The notes below the pieces were generated by a model. The model had not been told where the DNA came from, did no database searches, and worked only from the letters and a program-made list of their open reading frames with translations. Made by a program: the position numbers and the translations under genes. Below are positions 32,002 to 39,836 of a stretch of 40,646 nucleotides of DNA, in pieces (within the stretch, counting starts at the first letter, position 1; the number at the start of each line of letters is the position of its first letter). The DNA comes from a virus, in IMG/VR virus record IMGVR_UViG_3300042519_001561, positions 1 to 40,646 of that record. One strand, given 5' to 3'.

Positions 32002-32952
32002 ATGGCTATTTCTAATAATGCGTCAGGTATTAGACCCGGAGTTTGTACTTCAACTACACGCCCTACTGCTCCGTATGTGGGTCAGTTTATTTTTGAGACA
32101 GACACTTTACTTTCTAAGTATTGGTCAGGTTCGGCATGGAGCAATTTTGTTGGTGGTGTAAGTAGTTTGACTGCTGGCACAGGGGTATCTGTGTCTAGCA
32201 CTACAGGTGCGGTAACTGCCAGTATTGGGCAGTCGGTTGCTACAAGCGCATCACCAACATTCTCAAATGTTAATTTAACGGCACCATCAGCAGGGTTAAC
32301 GATTGGTTCGTGGTCGTCTGGCGCTACTGCTTGGGGTGCGGTTGAGGGTAATCGTGGGTATTTGCTACTTCACAACACCGCTTCCGACTCCAGTATTTAT
32401 TTGCGTACAAAAACAGACGCAGGAAATGTAAACATTGGCTCAAACAACAGCAACACTTTGTTAGTAGGCGATGGTTTTGCAACGGTAAACGGTTCGTTCA
32501 CTATTAGTTCTACTCTTGCAGTGGCAGGTCAGATAAATTCTCCTAACCAGTATTGCTACAACGGGGACAATACTGGTGGTGTAGCAATTTCTTATTCTGG
32601 CACTCCTGTTATCCCACCTAATACATATTTTAATGTTGGAAGTGCTTTTAATACAGGTAACGGGCGTTTTACTGTCCCTATTGCTGGTTATGTTTTGTGT
32701 TCGTTTAACTCATTGATAACTAGAAACCTAAATGCTTCTCACGCTTATGTTCATTTTGCAGTTAACGGAGTCAGAAAGTCCGTTGTTACACATACTGTTT
32801 ATGACTTGGGTGGTAACTATCAGAGTTTGAATAACACAGCGATTGTTTATTGCCCTGCTAATAGTTATGTCACTGCCGTATTTACAACTCCACAAGCATC
32901 AGCGTATGGAGGCGAATATGGTCTTGGTCTTACTTACAGGTTTTTAGGATAG
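32002..32952 (+). CDS. Tail fibre-like protein, short cassette + C1q-like domain
   Basis: 316 residues. The N-terminal VCTSTTRPTAPYVGQFIFETDTLLSKYWSGSAW module matches that of 31266. A beta-rich, Ser/Thr-rich shaft (residues 50-180, including LTAGTGVSVSSTTGAVTASIG) precedes a C1q-like head: YFNVGSAFNTGNGRFTVPIAGYVLCSF and AVFTTPQASAYGGEYGLGLTYRFLG. The longer shaft suggests a fibre reaching farther than its neighbours. Confidence 0.68.
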   Translation: MAISNNASGIRPGVCTSTTRPTAPYVGQFIFETDTLLSKYWSGSAWSNFVGGVSSLTAGTGVSVSSTTGAVTASIGQSVATSASPTFSNVNLTAPSAGLTIGSWSSGATAWGAVEGNRGYLLLHNTASDSSIYLRTKTDAGNVNIGSNNSNTLLVGDGFATVNGSFTISSTLAVAGQINSPNQYCYNGDNTGGVAISYSGTPVIPPNTYFNVGSAFNTGNGRFTVPIAGYVLCSFNSLITRNLNASHAYVHFAVNGVRKSVVTHTVYDLGGNYQSLNNTAIVYCPANSYVTAVFTTPQASAYGGEYGLGLTYRFLG

Positions 32953-32959
32953 GAACAAT

Positions 32960-33628
32960 ATGGGCGGTTACAAACAATTTACTCCAGCCACTTTGACTTC
33001 TACGGATGTTAATGCGTATCTAATGAACCAGAGTGTGATGGTGTTCGCTACTTCCACTGCTCGTGCTACTGCTCTTGCTTTTCCAACTGAGGGGATGGTC
33101 ACTTACCTTCAAGATACTAACTCTACTCAATATTACACTGGTTCTGCTTGGGCATCTTTGGCTACACTTGCTTCTCCTACTTTTACAGGCAATGTGACAT
33201 TGAGTAGTGGAAATATAACTATCCCCAATCAGCCTGCATTTTATGCCCAGACAACAAGCCCCTCTGGAATAGTGCAGACAAACACTGTCATATTGTTAAA
33301 TAACCCAATAGTTAATAGAGGGTCTGCCTATAACTCTTCCAATGGTCGTTTTACCTGCTCAACTGCTGGCTTGTACCAATTCTTTTTTGGAACAATCAAA
33401 ACTGATGGTAAAGACGCTGATGTGAGCAGATTTCGTATTAGAAAAAATGGCACAAATGCTTCCACTGAATTAAGATTGTCGGAAAGCGGAGGCTACGGAG
33501 AAAGTTCTTCATTAGTTTGTTTAATCGCATGCAATGTAAATGACTATGTGGATGTTTTTATTGGTGCTGACACAGGGGGATGGTATGGCAACCAATACGC
33601 ACACTTCGGCGGATTTTTAATTGGTTAA
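32960..33628 (+). CDS. Tail fibre-like protein, N-terminal cassette + C1q-like domain
   Basis: 222 residues. Residues 1-68 repeat the 28368-type cassette (GYKQFTPATLTSTDVNAYLM, EGMVTYLQDTNSTQYYTGSAW). The SPTFTGNV linker and a C-terminal C1q-like domain follow (VNRGSAYNSSNGRFTCSTAGLYQFFFG, DYVDVFIGADTGGWYGNQYAHFGGFLIG). The tip sequence is unlike the other three C1q-like tips, as expected for receptor-binding domains under diversifying pressure. Confidence 0.68.
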   Translation: MGGYKQFTPATLTSTDVNAYLMNQSVMVFATSTARATALAFPTEGMVTYLQDTNSTQYYTGSAWASLATLASPTFTGNVTLSSGNITIPNQPAFYAQTTSPSGIVQTNTVILLNNPIVNRGSAYNSSNGRFTCSTAGLYQFFFGTIKTDGKDADVSRFRIRKNGTNASTELRLSESGGYGESSSLVCLIACNVNDYVDVFIGADTGGWYGNQYAHFGGFLIG

Positions 33629-33641
33629 CAATAAAGGAAAA

Positions 33642-35381
33642 ATGCGTAGCCGATGGATTGTGGCTTTGCCCGCGATTGTTTTGTTTTTGTTTTCTGTACC
33701 TGCTGATGCCAGTGGGGTGCAGGGTTTAGAAGCGGTCGGTTATGTTTTTGACGACGAGATTCCTGTGCGGAGTTCGGATTTGTACCCGTCGTGTGGTTCG
33801 GAGATTGAGAATAATATCAATCGGAACTTTGATTATGAGCCGTTTCAGCAGTGCCCTGATGATTTGTTTTTGTTGCATTATTCGGGTTTTATTACGGTTC
33901 CAGAGCATGAGACGGTGCAGTTTTGGTTGGCGCATGACGACGGGGCGACTCTTAGCGTAGGTGATGCGATTGCTGAGGAGTGGTGGTTGGATACGGGTTG
34001 TTCGTGGAGTATTACGGAATCGGTGTCTTTGCCGAGCGGGGTACCTGTGCCTTTTGATTCTTGGATGTATGAAAGGGGTGGAAACAGTTGTTATATGTTG
34101 GCGTGGTCTTTGGATGGGGGTCAGTTGACGATTGTTCCTGATGGGGCTTTTACGACGCAGGAGAGCGCGGTTACGACTAGCACTTCTACGAGCAGTTCTA
34201 CGACGACGACAGTTGTACAAGTTCCTGTACAAGTTTCTTCTACGACGACGACGGATTCGTCAACGACGACTACCTCTACCAGTTCATCATCTACGACGAC
34301 TTCTACGGTTTTTTATTTCCCTGAGCCAGACACAACAGAGCCAGCACTAGAGCCGATATCACCATCCAGTACAACAACATCTGTGACCTCCATCACTTTA
34401 CCGCCGATTACTATTACCGACGATACGACCGTAGCACTGCCTGATTTGCCAAGTGTGGATATCGCCGTGCCTGAGCAGGAAGCGGTTATTGAGCCTGTTA
34501 TTACAGAGCCAACCCCGCAGATGCAGGAGGAAGCAGACAATGAGGTTGCGGTGATTATTGATGCTGGTGGGGGCGATGCGTTAGTGATTGATGCTGTGAC
34601 GGATTTGGTTGACGCGGTGGAAACTCCGCAGGAGATAAGCGCGGTTTTGTCGGCTGTGGTTGGTTCGGATTTGTCGGACAGCCAGTTCGCTGAGGTGATT
34701 GATGGTGCTTTTTCGTCGGATTTGTCTGATGAGGAGTTGGCGGTGGCTTCTGAATCTGTGTTTGCCGATATTGGGTTGCTTGACGAAACTAAGTTGGACG
34801 CGGTGTTGGAGGCTATTTTTGATGAGCCTTTGTCGGATAAAGCCTTTGATTCTGTGTTGGAAGCGATTTTTGATGAGCCTCTTTCGGACGATGCGTTTAC
34901 CGCGGTGTTGGATGCTGTGCTTGCGGAGCCTTTGTCGGATGTGCAGTTTGAGAGTTTGGTGGATTCTTTGGCGGGGGATGATGTTACGGATGAGCAGATA
35001 AGTGGCGCTGTTGAGGCGATTGTGGAGTTGGGTTTGTCTGCGGATGAGTCGTTGGTTTTGGCGTTGAGTGAGGATGTTTTGGATGTTGTCTCGGAGACAC
35101 AGGCTGAGGCGATTTTTGATGCGTTGGTGGTTGAGGATTTGTCGCCTGCTGAGGAGTTGCTTTTGGTCACGGTTTTGTCAGGACAGCCTGACGAGATTAA
35201 GGATGTTTTTGAGGATTCGGTGAATGTGTATTCGGAGGGGTTGGACGAGTATGTGCCTGCTGGGTCGTTTGTGGATGTCGGGACGCGCCGTGCTTTGGTG
35301 GCTGTTTCGGGCATGGTTGGGGCTGTGTCGGGGGCTATCTCGCCGACGGCTAGTTCTGGCGGGGGCAAGAAAGTCAAGTAG
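33642..35381 (+). CDS. Secreted PA14/GLEYA-like protein with Thr/Ser linker and acidic repeats
   Basis: 579 residues from ATG 33642 (AAAGGA just upstream; a TTG at 33621 would bury the signal). A signal peptide (MRSRWIVALPAIVLFLFSVPADAS) leads to a PA14/GLEYA-like beta domain at about 20-165, with FWLAHDDGATLSVGD as its core and several cysteines. A Thr/Ser run (about 177-223) is typical of actinobacterial wall-exposed proteins. Residues about 340-516 contain imperfect repeats around LSDxxFxxVLDAIFxEP. The C-terminus has VPAGSFVDVGTRRALVAVSG, a weak hydrophobic segment, and ends GGGKKVK. It looks like a host surface protein acquired by the phage. Possible roles are superinfection exclusion, altered cell surface, or a virion part; no direct evidence selects one. 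Confidence 0.6.
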   Translation: MRSRWIVALPAIVLFLFSVPADASGVQGLEAVGYVFDDEIPVRSSDLYPSCGSEIENNINRNFDYEPFQQCPDDLFLLHYSGFITVPEHETVQFWLAHDDGATLSVGDAIAEEWWLDTGCSWSITESVSLPSGVPVPFDSWMYERGGNSCYMLAWSLDGGQLTIVPDGAFTTQESAVTTSTSTSSSTTTTVVQVPVQVSSTTTTDSSTTTTSTSSSSTTTSTVFYFPEPDTTEPALEPISPSSTTTSVTSITLPPITITDDTTVALPDLPSVDIAVPEQEAVIEPVITEPTPQMQEEADNEVAVIIDAGGGDALVIDAVTDLVDAVETPQEISAVLSAVVGSDLSDSQFAEVIDGAFSSDLSDEELAVASESVFADIGLLDETKLDAVLEAIFDEPLSDKAFDSVLEAIFDEPLSDDAFTAVLDAVLAEPLSDVQFESLVDSLAGDDVTDEQISGAVEAIVELGLSADESLVLALSEDVLDVVSETQAEAIFDALVVEDLSPAEELLLVTVLSGQPDEIKDVFEDSVNVYSEGLDEYVPAGSFVDVGTRRALVAVSGMVGAVSGAISPTASSGGGKKVK

Positions 35382-35571
35382 TCCTTGACCGTGCTAGTGC
35401 TATTTGGGGGTGTTCTAGCCCTTAGTATTGGTTCAAACCCGCTTATGTCGGGCAACCATGTGCCTGTGGGTAGCAATTAAGGCGCAATGTGTATCTTTTG
35501 TGCTCCCCGATGCGTGGTTGTTTGTCCGTAGTCGGTATCTAGCAACACAGTAATAGCGTCGGAGATGTCAC
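35373..35571 (+). other. Intergenic region before the lysis cassette
   Basis: About 190 bases without a gene. A six-pair hairpin GTCAAG-TAGTC-CTTGAC (35373-35389) spans the stop of the PA14-like gene, and CCCG-CTTATGT-CGGG lies at 35438-35452. Neither is followed by a T-run. No promoter with both boxes was found. Confidence 0.35.
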
Positions 35572-35736
35572 ATGCAATCGTTTTGGAGCGAAGTTCACGC
35601 TTTGGCTTTCACTCTTGCAGGCGTCGGACTCGTGCTTATTACCCTAAGTGGCGATACTCGGCGATGGGGCATTTGGGTTTCAGTTATAGCCCTCGCCGTC
35701 CATTTGGGCGGTTTTCTGATGAAAGACAGTGAATAA
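35572..35736 (+). CDS. Small membrane protein, candidate holin
   Basis: 54 residues from ATG 35572 with GGAG seven bases upstream. Two hydrophobic segments are visible (LAFTLAGVGLVLITL and WGIWVSVIALAVHLGGFLM) with a charged SGDTRR turn between. The size and the position directly before two lysis-type genes suggest a holin or holin partner. The stop is immediately followed by the next ATG. Confidence 0.6.
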   Translation: MQSFWSEVHALAFTLAGVGLVLITLSGDTRRWGIWVSVIALAVHLGGFLMKDSE

Positions 35737-35976
35737 ATGAGCACTCCAACCAACAAACAATTTCACGCCAACGCTACGGCTTCTGGCGGTGTCCTCGGAA
35801 TCGTGACCTATTTGCTTATCAAGTTCAATGTTGACCCTGCTCTAACCAGCATGGCGTTGCCGATGTTCGCTGGTTTGCTCTCTTATGTCTCCACCAAGAT
35901 TGGCGACCCGACGGTTGCTTCTTTCATTGGCACATCGTCTGCCGATGGCAAGCCATTAACAATGGGTGACGAATAA
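35737..35976 (+). CDS. Holin-like membrane protein
   Basis: 79 residues. Two hydrophobic stretches (SGGVLGIVTYLLIKF and LTSMALPMFAGLLSYVSTKI) are followed by a soluble, acidic tail (GTSSADGKPLTMGDE). It lies between the small membrane protein and the M15 peptidase, with spacing of two bases or less to each. This is the usual holin-endolysin arrangement. Which of the membrane proteins forms the hole is not decidable from sequence. Confidence 0.62.
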   Translation: MSTPTNKQFHANATASGGVLGIVTYLLIKFNVDPALTSMALPMFAGLLSYVSTKIGDPTVASFIGTSSADGKPLTMGDE

Positions 35977-35978
35977 CG

Positions 35979-36545
35979 ATGAAGTACCCTTACCGTAAAC
36001 TTGTTTTGCCCGATGCGTTGAGCCAGCAAATCAACGGCAAGTTAAGTCCTAAAGTTCTCGCGAGCGTCAAAACTGGCGGAAAAATGTGGAAAGGCGCTTC
36101 GGTGTCTTTCAACGCGATGTACGACGAAGCGCAGAAAGCGGGCATTACGCTCCGCAATATCGGCGATTATCGCTCGTTTGATGACCAACTGGCTATGTTT
36201 CGTGACCGTTATGCGTTAGTTGACCAAGGGCGCAAGCCACAGGTGACACGCCAATTTGAAGGCAAGACTTGGTTTCTCAAGAAGGGCAAGTCTCCATCGG
36301 CGGCTCCAGACCCAACAGGCAAAAAGGGTTCTAATCATGGTTGGGGTTTGGCTATTGACCTAGCGGTTGAAGGCAAAAAAGGCGAGTTAGTCGGTTTGGG
36401 CAGTGCGAACAAGGCGATGGCTTGGATGTGCGCCAACGCTCCTCGTTTTGGGTTTTACTTGCAGAGTGATAATCCAAAGTCTCCAGAGTTTGAGGCTTGG
36501 CACTGGCAGTATGTTTTGGGCGATGTTCCGCCTTCTGCTTCCTAA
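35979..36545 (+). CDS. Endolysin, M15 (VanY-type) peptidase
   Basis: 188 residues. Zinc-site motifs of the M15 D-Ala-D-Ala carboxypeptidase/L-Ala-D-Glu peptidase family are complete: SNHGWGLAIDL with His120 and Asp127, and EAWHWQY with His175. GDYRSFDDQLAMFRDRY is the usual N-terminal helix. There is no signal peptide, so release depends on a holin. No separate cell-wall-binding domain is seen; the C-terminus ends soon after the catalytic His. It cuts peptide cross-links of the host wall at lysis. Confidence 0.82.
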   Translation: MKYPYRKLVLPDALSQQINGKLSPKVLASVKTGGKMWKGASVSFNAMYDEAQKAGITLRNIGDYRSFDDQLAMFRDRYALVDQGRKPQVTRQFEGKTWFLKKGKSPSAAPDPTGKKGSNHGWGLAIDLAVEGKKGELVGLGSANKAMAWMCANAPRFGFYLQSDNPKSPEFEAWHWQYVLGDVPPSAS

Positions 36546-36556
36546 GTTGGTTTCTT

Positions 36557-36739
36557 GTGGAAGCAATCATTGTCGCGTTTATCGGCGCTACAGGGGTGGT
36601 GCTGGCGGCAGTTTTGTCGTTTCTGTCATCGTTTCGTAAAGAAAACCAAAGCGACCACGCTTATGTGGTTGATAGTTTGTCGCGGATTGAAAACAAATTA
36701 GACGGTCATATCACCGACCATGTGACAGGCAAGGTGTAG
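36557..36739 (+). CDS. Small membrane protein with C-terminal helix
   Basis: 60 residues. The GTG at 36557 is chosen because it begins just before the membrane segment (AIIVAFIGATGVVLAAVLSFL). A short charged helix follows (NQSDHAYVVDSLSRIENKLDGHITDHV). This one-span layout with a cytoplasmic helix is common among actinophage lysis-cassette proteins next to endolysins. It may be a second holin or antiholin. Confidence 0.58.
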   Translation: MEAIIVAFIGATGVVLAAVLSFLSSFRKENQSDHAYVVDSLSRIENKLDGHITDHVTGKV

Positions 36740-36768
36740 GGTTCCTTCTGCCAGTTCTGGAGGTTCAG

Positions 36769-37002
36769 ATGGGGTTACTTGACGATTTGATGGCGGCTAA
36801 TGAAAGCCGTAAAAGCAAATGTTTAATGGGACAGACGATTGACGCTATGAGCGACTTGGACAGGGGCGAATTTCTTAACGCCTTGGAGTCGGGTCATTTT
36901 AGTTCTTCTACTGTGTCAACTGTTTTGAAAAACAACGGTTACATTGTGTCGGAGGACACAGTTCGTCGTCATGTACAAGGCAGGTGTCGTTGTGGGCTTT
37001 AA
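36769..37002 (+). CDS. Small HTH protein (terminase-small-subunit-like)
   Basis: 77 residues, GGAGG ribosome site. The pattern SKCLMGQTIDAMSDLDRGEFLNALESGHFSSSTVSTVLKNNGYIVSEDTVRRHVQGRC has a C-terminal helix-turn-helix (STVSTVLKNNGY, then EDTVRRHVQG) and a C-x-C end. Similar small proteins in actinophages are annotated as HTH or terminase small-subunit-like. The next gene overlaps its 3' end by 32 bases. A role in DNA binding is likely; packaging or regulation cannot be distinguished here. Confidence 0.55.
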   Translation: MGLLDDLMAANESRKSKCLMGQTIDAMSDLDRGEFLNALESGHFSSSTVSTVLKNNGYIVSEDTVRRHVQGRCRCGL

Positions 37003-38194
37003 GGATGATTTTGATTCGTCGGCATCTGAGTCGGTGCCAGACAAAGAAAAAGCGTGGGTAGAAATCACCTCCGATGGTGGCGAGATTTCTACTGGGCAGT
37101 TGTCAGTTGAATTAGACGGTAACTGGGATTCCATTTTGCTTGGGTTTAACTTAGACCCAAATGTCTTTGAGGTTGTGGACGACACCGTTCGGTGTTCTAA
37201 GTGGCAGTCATCTAAGCGTCTTGAGAATGGCGATAGAGATTTGATTTGGTTGTTTTCGTATCGCGCGAGGTTTCGCCGTCGGCAAAGCAATGTTATATCT
37301 GACGAGGATATTGATGCGATACGGCAGGGCGTGGCTAAATGGCGTCCTTCAGCGCCCAAAAAGCAGGTTTCTGATGCTGTTCCTTGCACCTTTGTAGTGT
37401 GTTTGGCGGACTGGCAATTAGGTAAATCGGCTGGCGGTGGTGTTGATGCGACTGTCGCCTATGTCATCAAATCTTTTAATGATGTGATTACGCGCGTTGC
37501 TGACCTTCGCAAGATGGGGCGAAACATTGAGAACATTGTGATTGCCAATATGGGCGACCCGATTGAGGGTTGTGGCGACCATTACGCGTCGCAGACTTTT
37601 ACTGTTGAGTTGAATCAGCGTCAGCAGTTGTTGTTGGCTTTGGATTTGTGGACGCAGGCTGTTGGTCGGTGGGCTGTGCTCGCTGAAGGTGCAGAGTTTT
37701 TGTCGGTGTTGTGCAATCATGGCGAGTGGATGCGTAGAGGTTCTAAGTCCATTACCAGTGATTCGGATAATGCTGGCGCGTTTTTGGCTGAGGCGTTGCA
37801 GAGAATCCTTGCTGACCGTGACGAGTTGCAACATATTAAGTGGTCAATCCCACATGATGAGATGACGATTACAAGCGTTCTGTCGGGTGTGAATGTTGCT
37901 TTTACGCACGGGCATACCATTCCCTCTCCTGCAAAAGAGGCTGATTGGATTAGGGGTCAGAGTATTCGGATTTTGCGCGAGGAAGGCAGAGAGCCTGATT
38001 TGTGGGTTACTGCTCATCGCCATCATTTGTCTGTTGCTGATTTTGGTGCTTACACTCGTATCCAGTGCCCTACTTTAGACGGTGGTTCTAAATGGTGGAC
38101 AGACAGGTCTGGTTTGTGGTCTAGGCGCGGTACTTTAACTTTCACTGTTGGCACTCATGCTGATTTGGGTTGGGCTGACTTAGCGGTGCTATGA
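36971..38194 (+). CDS. Calcineurin-like metallophosphoesterase
   Basis: 407 residues using ATG 36971 (overlapping the HTH gene); starts at 36944 or a little downstream are also possible. The C-terminal 270 residues show the five metallophosphoesterase motifs in order: ADWQLGK (Asp147), MGDPIEG (Asp196), CNHGEW (Asn249-His250), THGH (His313, His315), and AHRHH (His349, His351). The N-terminal 130 residues are unrecognised. Such phage enzymes may be nucleases or nucleotide/phosphate hydrolases; proximity to the recombination genes favours nucleic-acid work. The first motif is D-x-Q rather than the common D-x-H, which may change metal choice. Confidence 0.72.
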   Translation: MYKAGVVVGFKDDFDSSASESVPDKEKAWVEITSDGGEISTGQLSVELDGNWDSILLGFNLDPNVFEVVDDTVRCSKWQSSKRLENGDRDLIWLFSYRARFRRRQSNVISDEDIDAIRQGVAKWRPSAPKKQVSDAVPCTFVVCLADWQLGKSAGGGVDATVAYVIKSFNDVITRVADLRKMGRNIENIVIANMGDPIEGCGDHYASQTFTVELNQRQQLLLALDLWTQAVGRWAVLAEGAEFLSVLCNHGEWMRRGSKSITSDSDNAGAFLAEALQRILADRDELQHIKWSIPHDEMTITSVLSGVNVAFTHGHTIPSPAKEADWIRGQSIRILREEGREPDLWVTAHRHHLSVADFGAYTRIQCPTLDGGSKWWTDRSGLWSRRGTLTFTVGTHADLGWADLAVL

Positions 38195-38811
38195 CAACGA
38201 TTGTGGCTATTCAGGGTGACGGGTTTGCCGTTGTCGGTGTTGACTCGCGTTTGAGCACCATTGACGAGTCTGGTTTTGCTTCTCAGCGGTCAACGATGAG
38301 GGAAGGTTCGTCCAAGGTCGCGGAAGTCGGACGGTATTTGCTTGCCGCGGCTGGGGATGTTCGCGCAATTAACCTGTTGCATCATGCGTTTGCCCCGCCG
38401 AAGCCTTTTCCTAGTTTGGATGGCACAGCGTTAGACCGTTTTATTACGGTTAAGTTTGTTCCTGCTTTACGCGCTTGCTTTGAAGAGCACGGTTATTCTC
38501 GCCCAGATAGCGCAAAAGGTTCGCATGTGGCAGAGCACGATTCTACGGTGGTCGTTGTGGTCAACGCTGTCGTGTACATAGTTGACGGGGATTACTCATG
38601 GGCGTCGGATGATGACGGTATTTACGCTGTTGGTTCTGGCGCGCAATACGCTTTGGGGGCGATGCAGGCTACGCGACCTCGCAAGTTCACTGTGGATTCG
38701 GCAAAGAAATGTCTGATGAAGGGTCTTGCCAGTGCTTCTACCTTTGATGCGTACACGGGTTCGCCGTATGTTTTGTTTGTTCAAACTAAAAACTTGACAG
38801 AGCGCCTTTAA
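38191..38811 (+). CDS. Proteasome-beta/HslV-like Ntn hydrolase
   Basis: 206 residues, overlapping the previous stop (ATGA). Removal of Met1 exposes Thr2, as in HslV and proteasome beta subunits: TTIVAI, then GFAVVGVDSR (Asp18 and Arg20, numbered 17 and 19 in the mature protein, matching the conserved Asp17 and Arg19), a Lys42 in SSKV (the Lys33 equivalent, with a short insertion), LLAAAGDVRAI, and the family block AVGSGAQYALGAMQA. These are the residues of N-terminal threonine peptidases. No propeptide is present, so Met removal alone would activate it. No ATPase partner lies next to it. It could degrade host or phage proteins, or be an unrelated Ntn amidase on the same fold. Confidence 0.7.
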   Translation: MTTIVAIQGDGFAVVGVDSRLSTIDESGFASQRSTMREGSSKVAEVGRYLLAAAGDVRAINLLHHAFAPPKPFPSLDGTALDRFITVKFVPALRACFEEHGYSRPDSAKGSHVAEHDSTVVVVVNAVVYIVDGDYSWASDDDGIYAVGSGAQYALGAMQATRPRKFTVDSAKKCLMKGLASASTFDAYTGSPYVLFVQTKNLTERL

Positions 38812-38858
38812 CTAGGTACAGTTCGGCGAATCAAAACGCGCGACTAAAGCGCAAATAC

Positions 38859-38876
38859 CTTGACACACCCGTCAAG
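38859..38876 (+). promoter_or_regulatory. Palindrome upstream of the recombination genes
   Basis: CTTGAC-ACACCC-GTCAAG, six-base arms, 12 bases before ATG 38889. A TTGACA lies inside it but no fitting -10 box follows. Operator or small hairpin. Confidence 0.4.
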
Positions 38877-38888
38877 CAGAATGGGGAC

Positions 38889-39836
38889 ATGATGAAATTA
38901 TTACCAAAACCAACTCACGGCTCTCTTGAATGGCTGAATCAGCGTTGGAAAGTTGATGGTCGTGCAGTGTTCGGGGCTTCAGATGCCCCTGTGATGATGG
39001 GCGCTTCGTCGTACCGCTCACGCGCCGATTTGTATTTTGACAAGATGGAGTTGCCCGTTATCCGCGAGACAAGTCCAGCAATGCGTAGAGGGAACCTTCT
39101 GGAACCAGCGTGTTTGCAGTTTGCATCTGAAGAGATGGGCATTGATTTGGTAACACCAGAGTGGCAGTATCAAAACGGTCGTTTCGTGATTTCTGCTGAT
39201 GGGGTGGACAATGCTGATACCCCAACTGTTGTTGTTGAGGCAAAGACGACTGCTCGTTACTCAGTAGATGAGTCAAGTGATTTGCCAATGGAATGGCGTT
39301 GGCAGGGTTGGGCACAACAGTTGGTGACTGGTTGCCCCGTGTTCTTTGTTGTCTTAGACCGCCGTCAAGTGTTTTCTCTCGTGGAGTTACCTCAGATGGA
39401 TGGCGCTTTAGAAAGGCTAGTAGAAGAGTCTGAGTTGTTTGGCGAAGTTGTGGATTCCCAGCGCGGGTTGGAACACCTCATTAACGAGATGAGCGCCGAT
39501 GACATTTCGCGGGCGTACACAGAAGTAAAGGGCACTGTTGAATTGGATGAGGAGGCTCGTCTGTGGATTGCTAGTTTAGATATCGCGCGGGAGGCTCGCT
39601 CTGTGGCAGAAGGTCAGGAAAAGCAGGCTAAGGATGCGTTAGCGCGGTTATTGAAAGATGCTGAGGTTGGTACTATCAACGGGCAAAGTGTTGTCTCGTG
39701 GAAGCAGACTATGGGCAGAGAATCTTTGGACACTAAAAGGCTAAAGACGGAGCATCCTGATTTGGTTGCCGAGTATATGAAAAAGGGCGCGCCGTATCGG
39801 ACGATGCGTTTGATGAAAGAAACAAAGGGAGAATAA
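38889..39836 (+). CDS. YqaJ-type viral exonuclease
   Basis: 315 residues; ATG 38889 or the neighbouring ATG 38892. The N-terminal 190 residues match the YqaJ/lambda-exonuclease PD-(D/E)xK fold: GRAVFGASDAPVMMGASSYRS, MRRGNLLEPACLQFA, ISADGVDNADTPTVVVEAKTT (Asp and Glu-x-Lys of the metal site), and WRWQGWAQQLVTGCPVFFVV. The C-terminal part is helical and charged. The enzyme resects 5' ends for single-strand annealing recombination. It overlaps the annealing-protein gene by one base (TAATG), as is usual for exonuclease/annealase pairs. Confidence 0.85.
   Translation: MMKLLPKPTHGSLEWLNQRWKVDGRAVFGASDAPVMMGASSYRSRADLYFDKMELPVIRETSPAMRRGNLLEPACLQFASEEMGIDLVTPEWQYQNGRFVISADGVDNADTPTVVVEAKTTARYSVDESSDLPMEWRWQGWAQQLVTGCPVFFVVLDRRQVFSLVELPQMDGALERLVEESELFGEVVDSQRGLEHLINEMSADDISRAYTEVKGTVELDEEARLWIASLDIAREARSVAEGQEKQAKDALARLLKDAEVGTINGQSVVSWKQTMGRESLDTKRLKTEHPDLVAEYMKKGAPYRTMRLMKETKGE

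Noticed and set aside
33621-33641. TTG start seven codons upstream for the PA14-like protein
   Set aside because: It lies inside the preceding stop region with no ribosome site, and would place charged residues before a clean signal peptide that starts at ATG 33642 behind AAAGGA.
35400-35460. tRNA-like T-arm sequence (GGTTCAAACCC) on the plus strand
   Set aside because: The flanking bases do not form the five-pair T stem, and no acceptor or anticodon arm can be drawn around it.
34313-35476. Long minus-strand frame (387 residues) opposite the PA14/repeat protein
   Set aside because: It is Ser/Thr/Ala-rich without any family pattern and mirrors the biased composition of the plus-strand gene; no minus-strand ribosome site or neighbour supports it.
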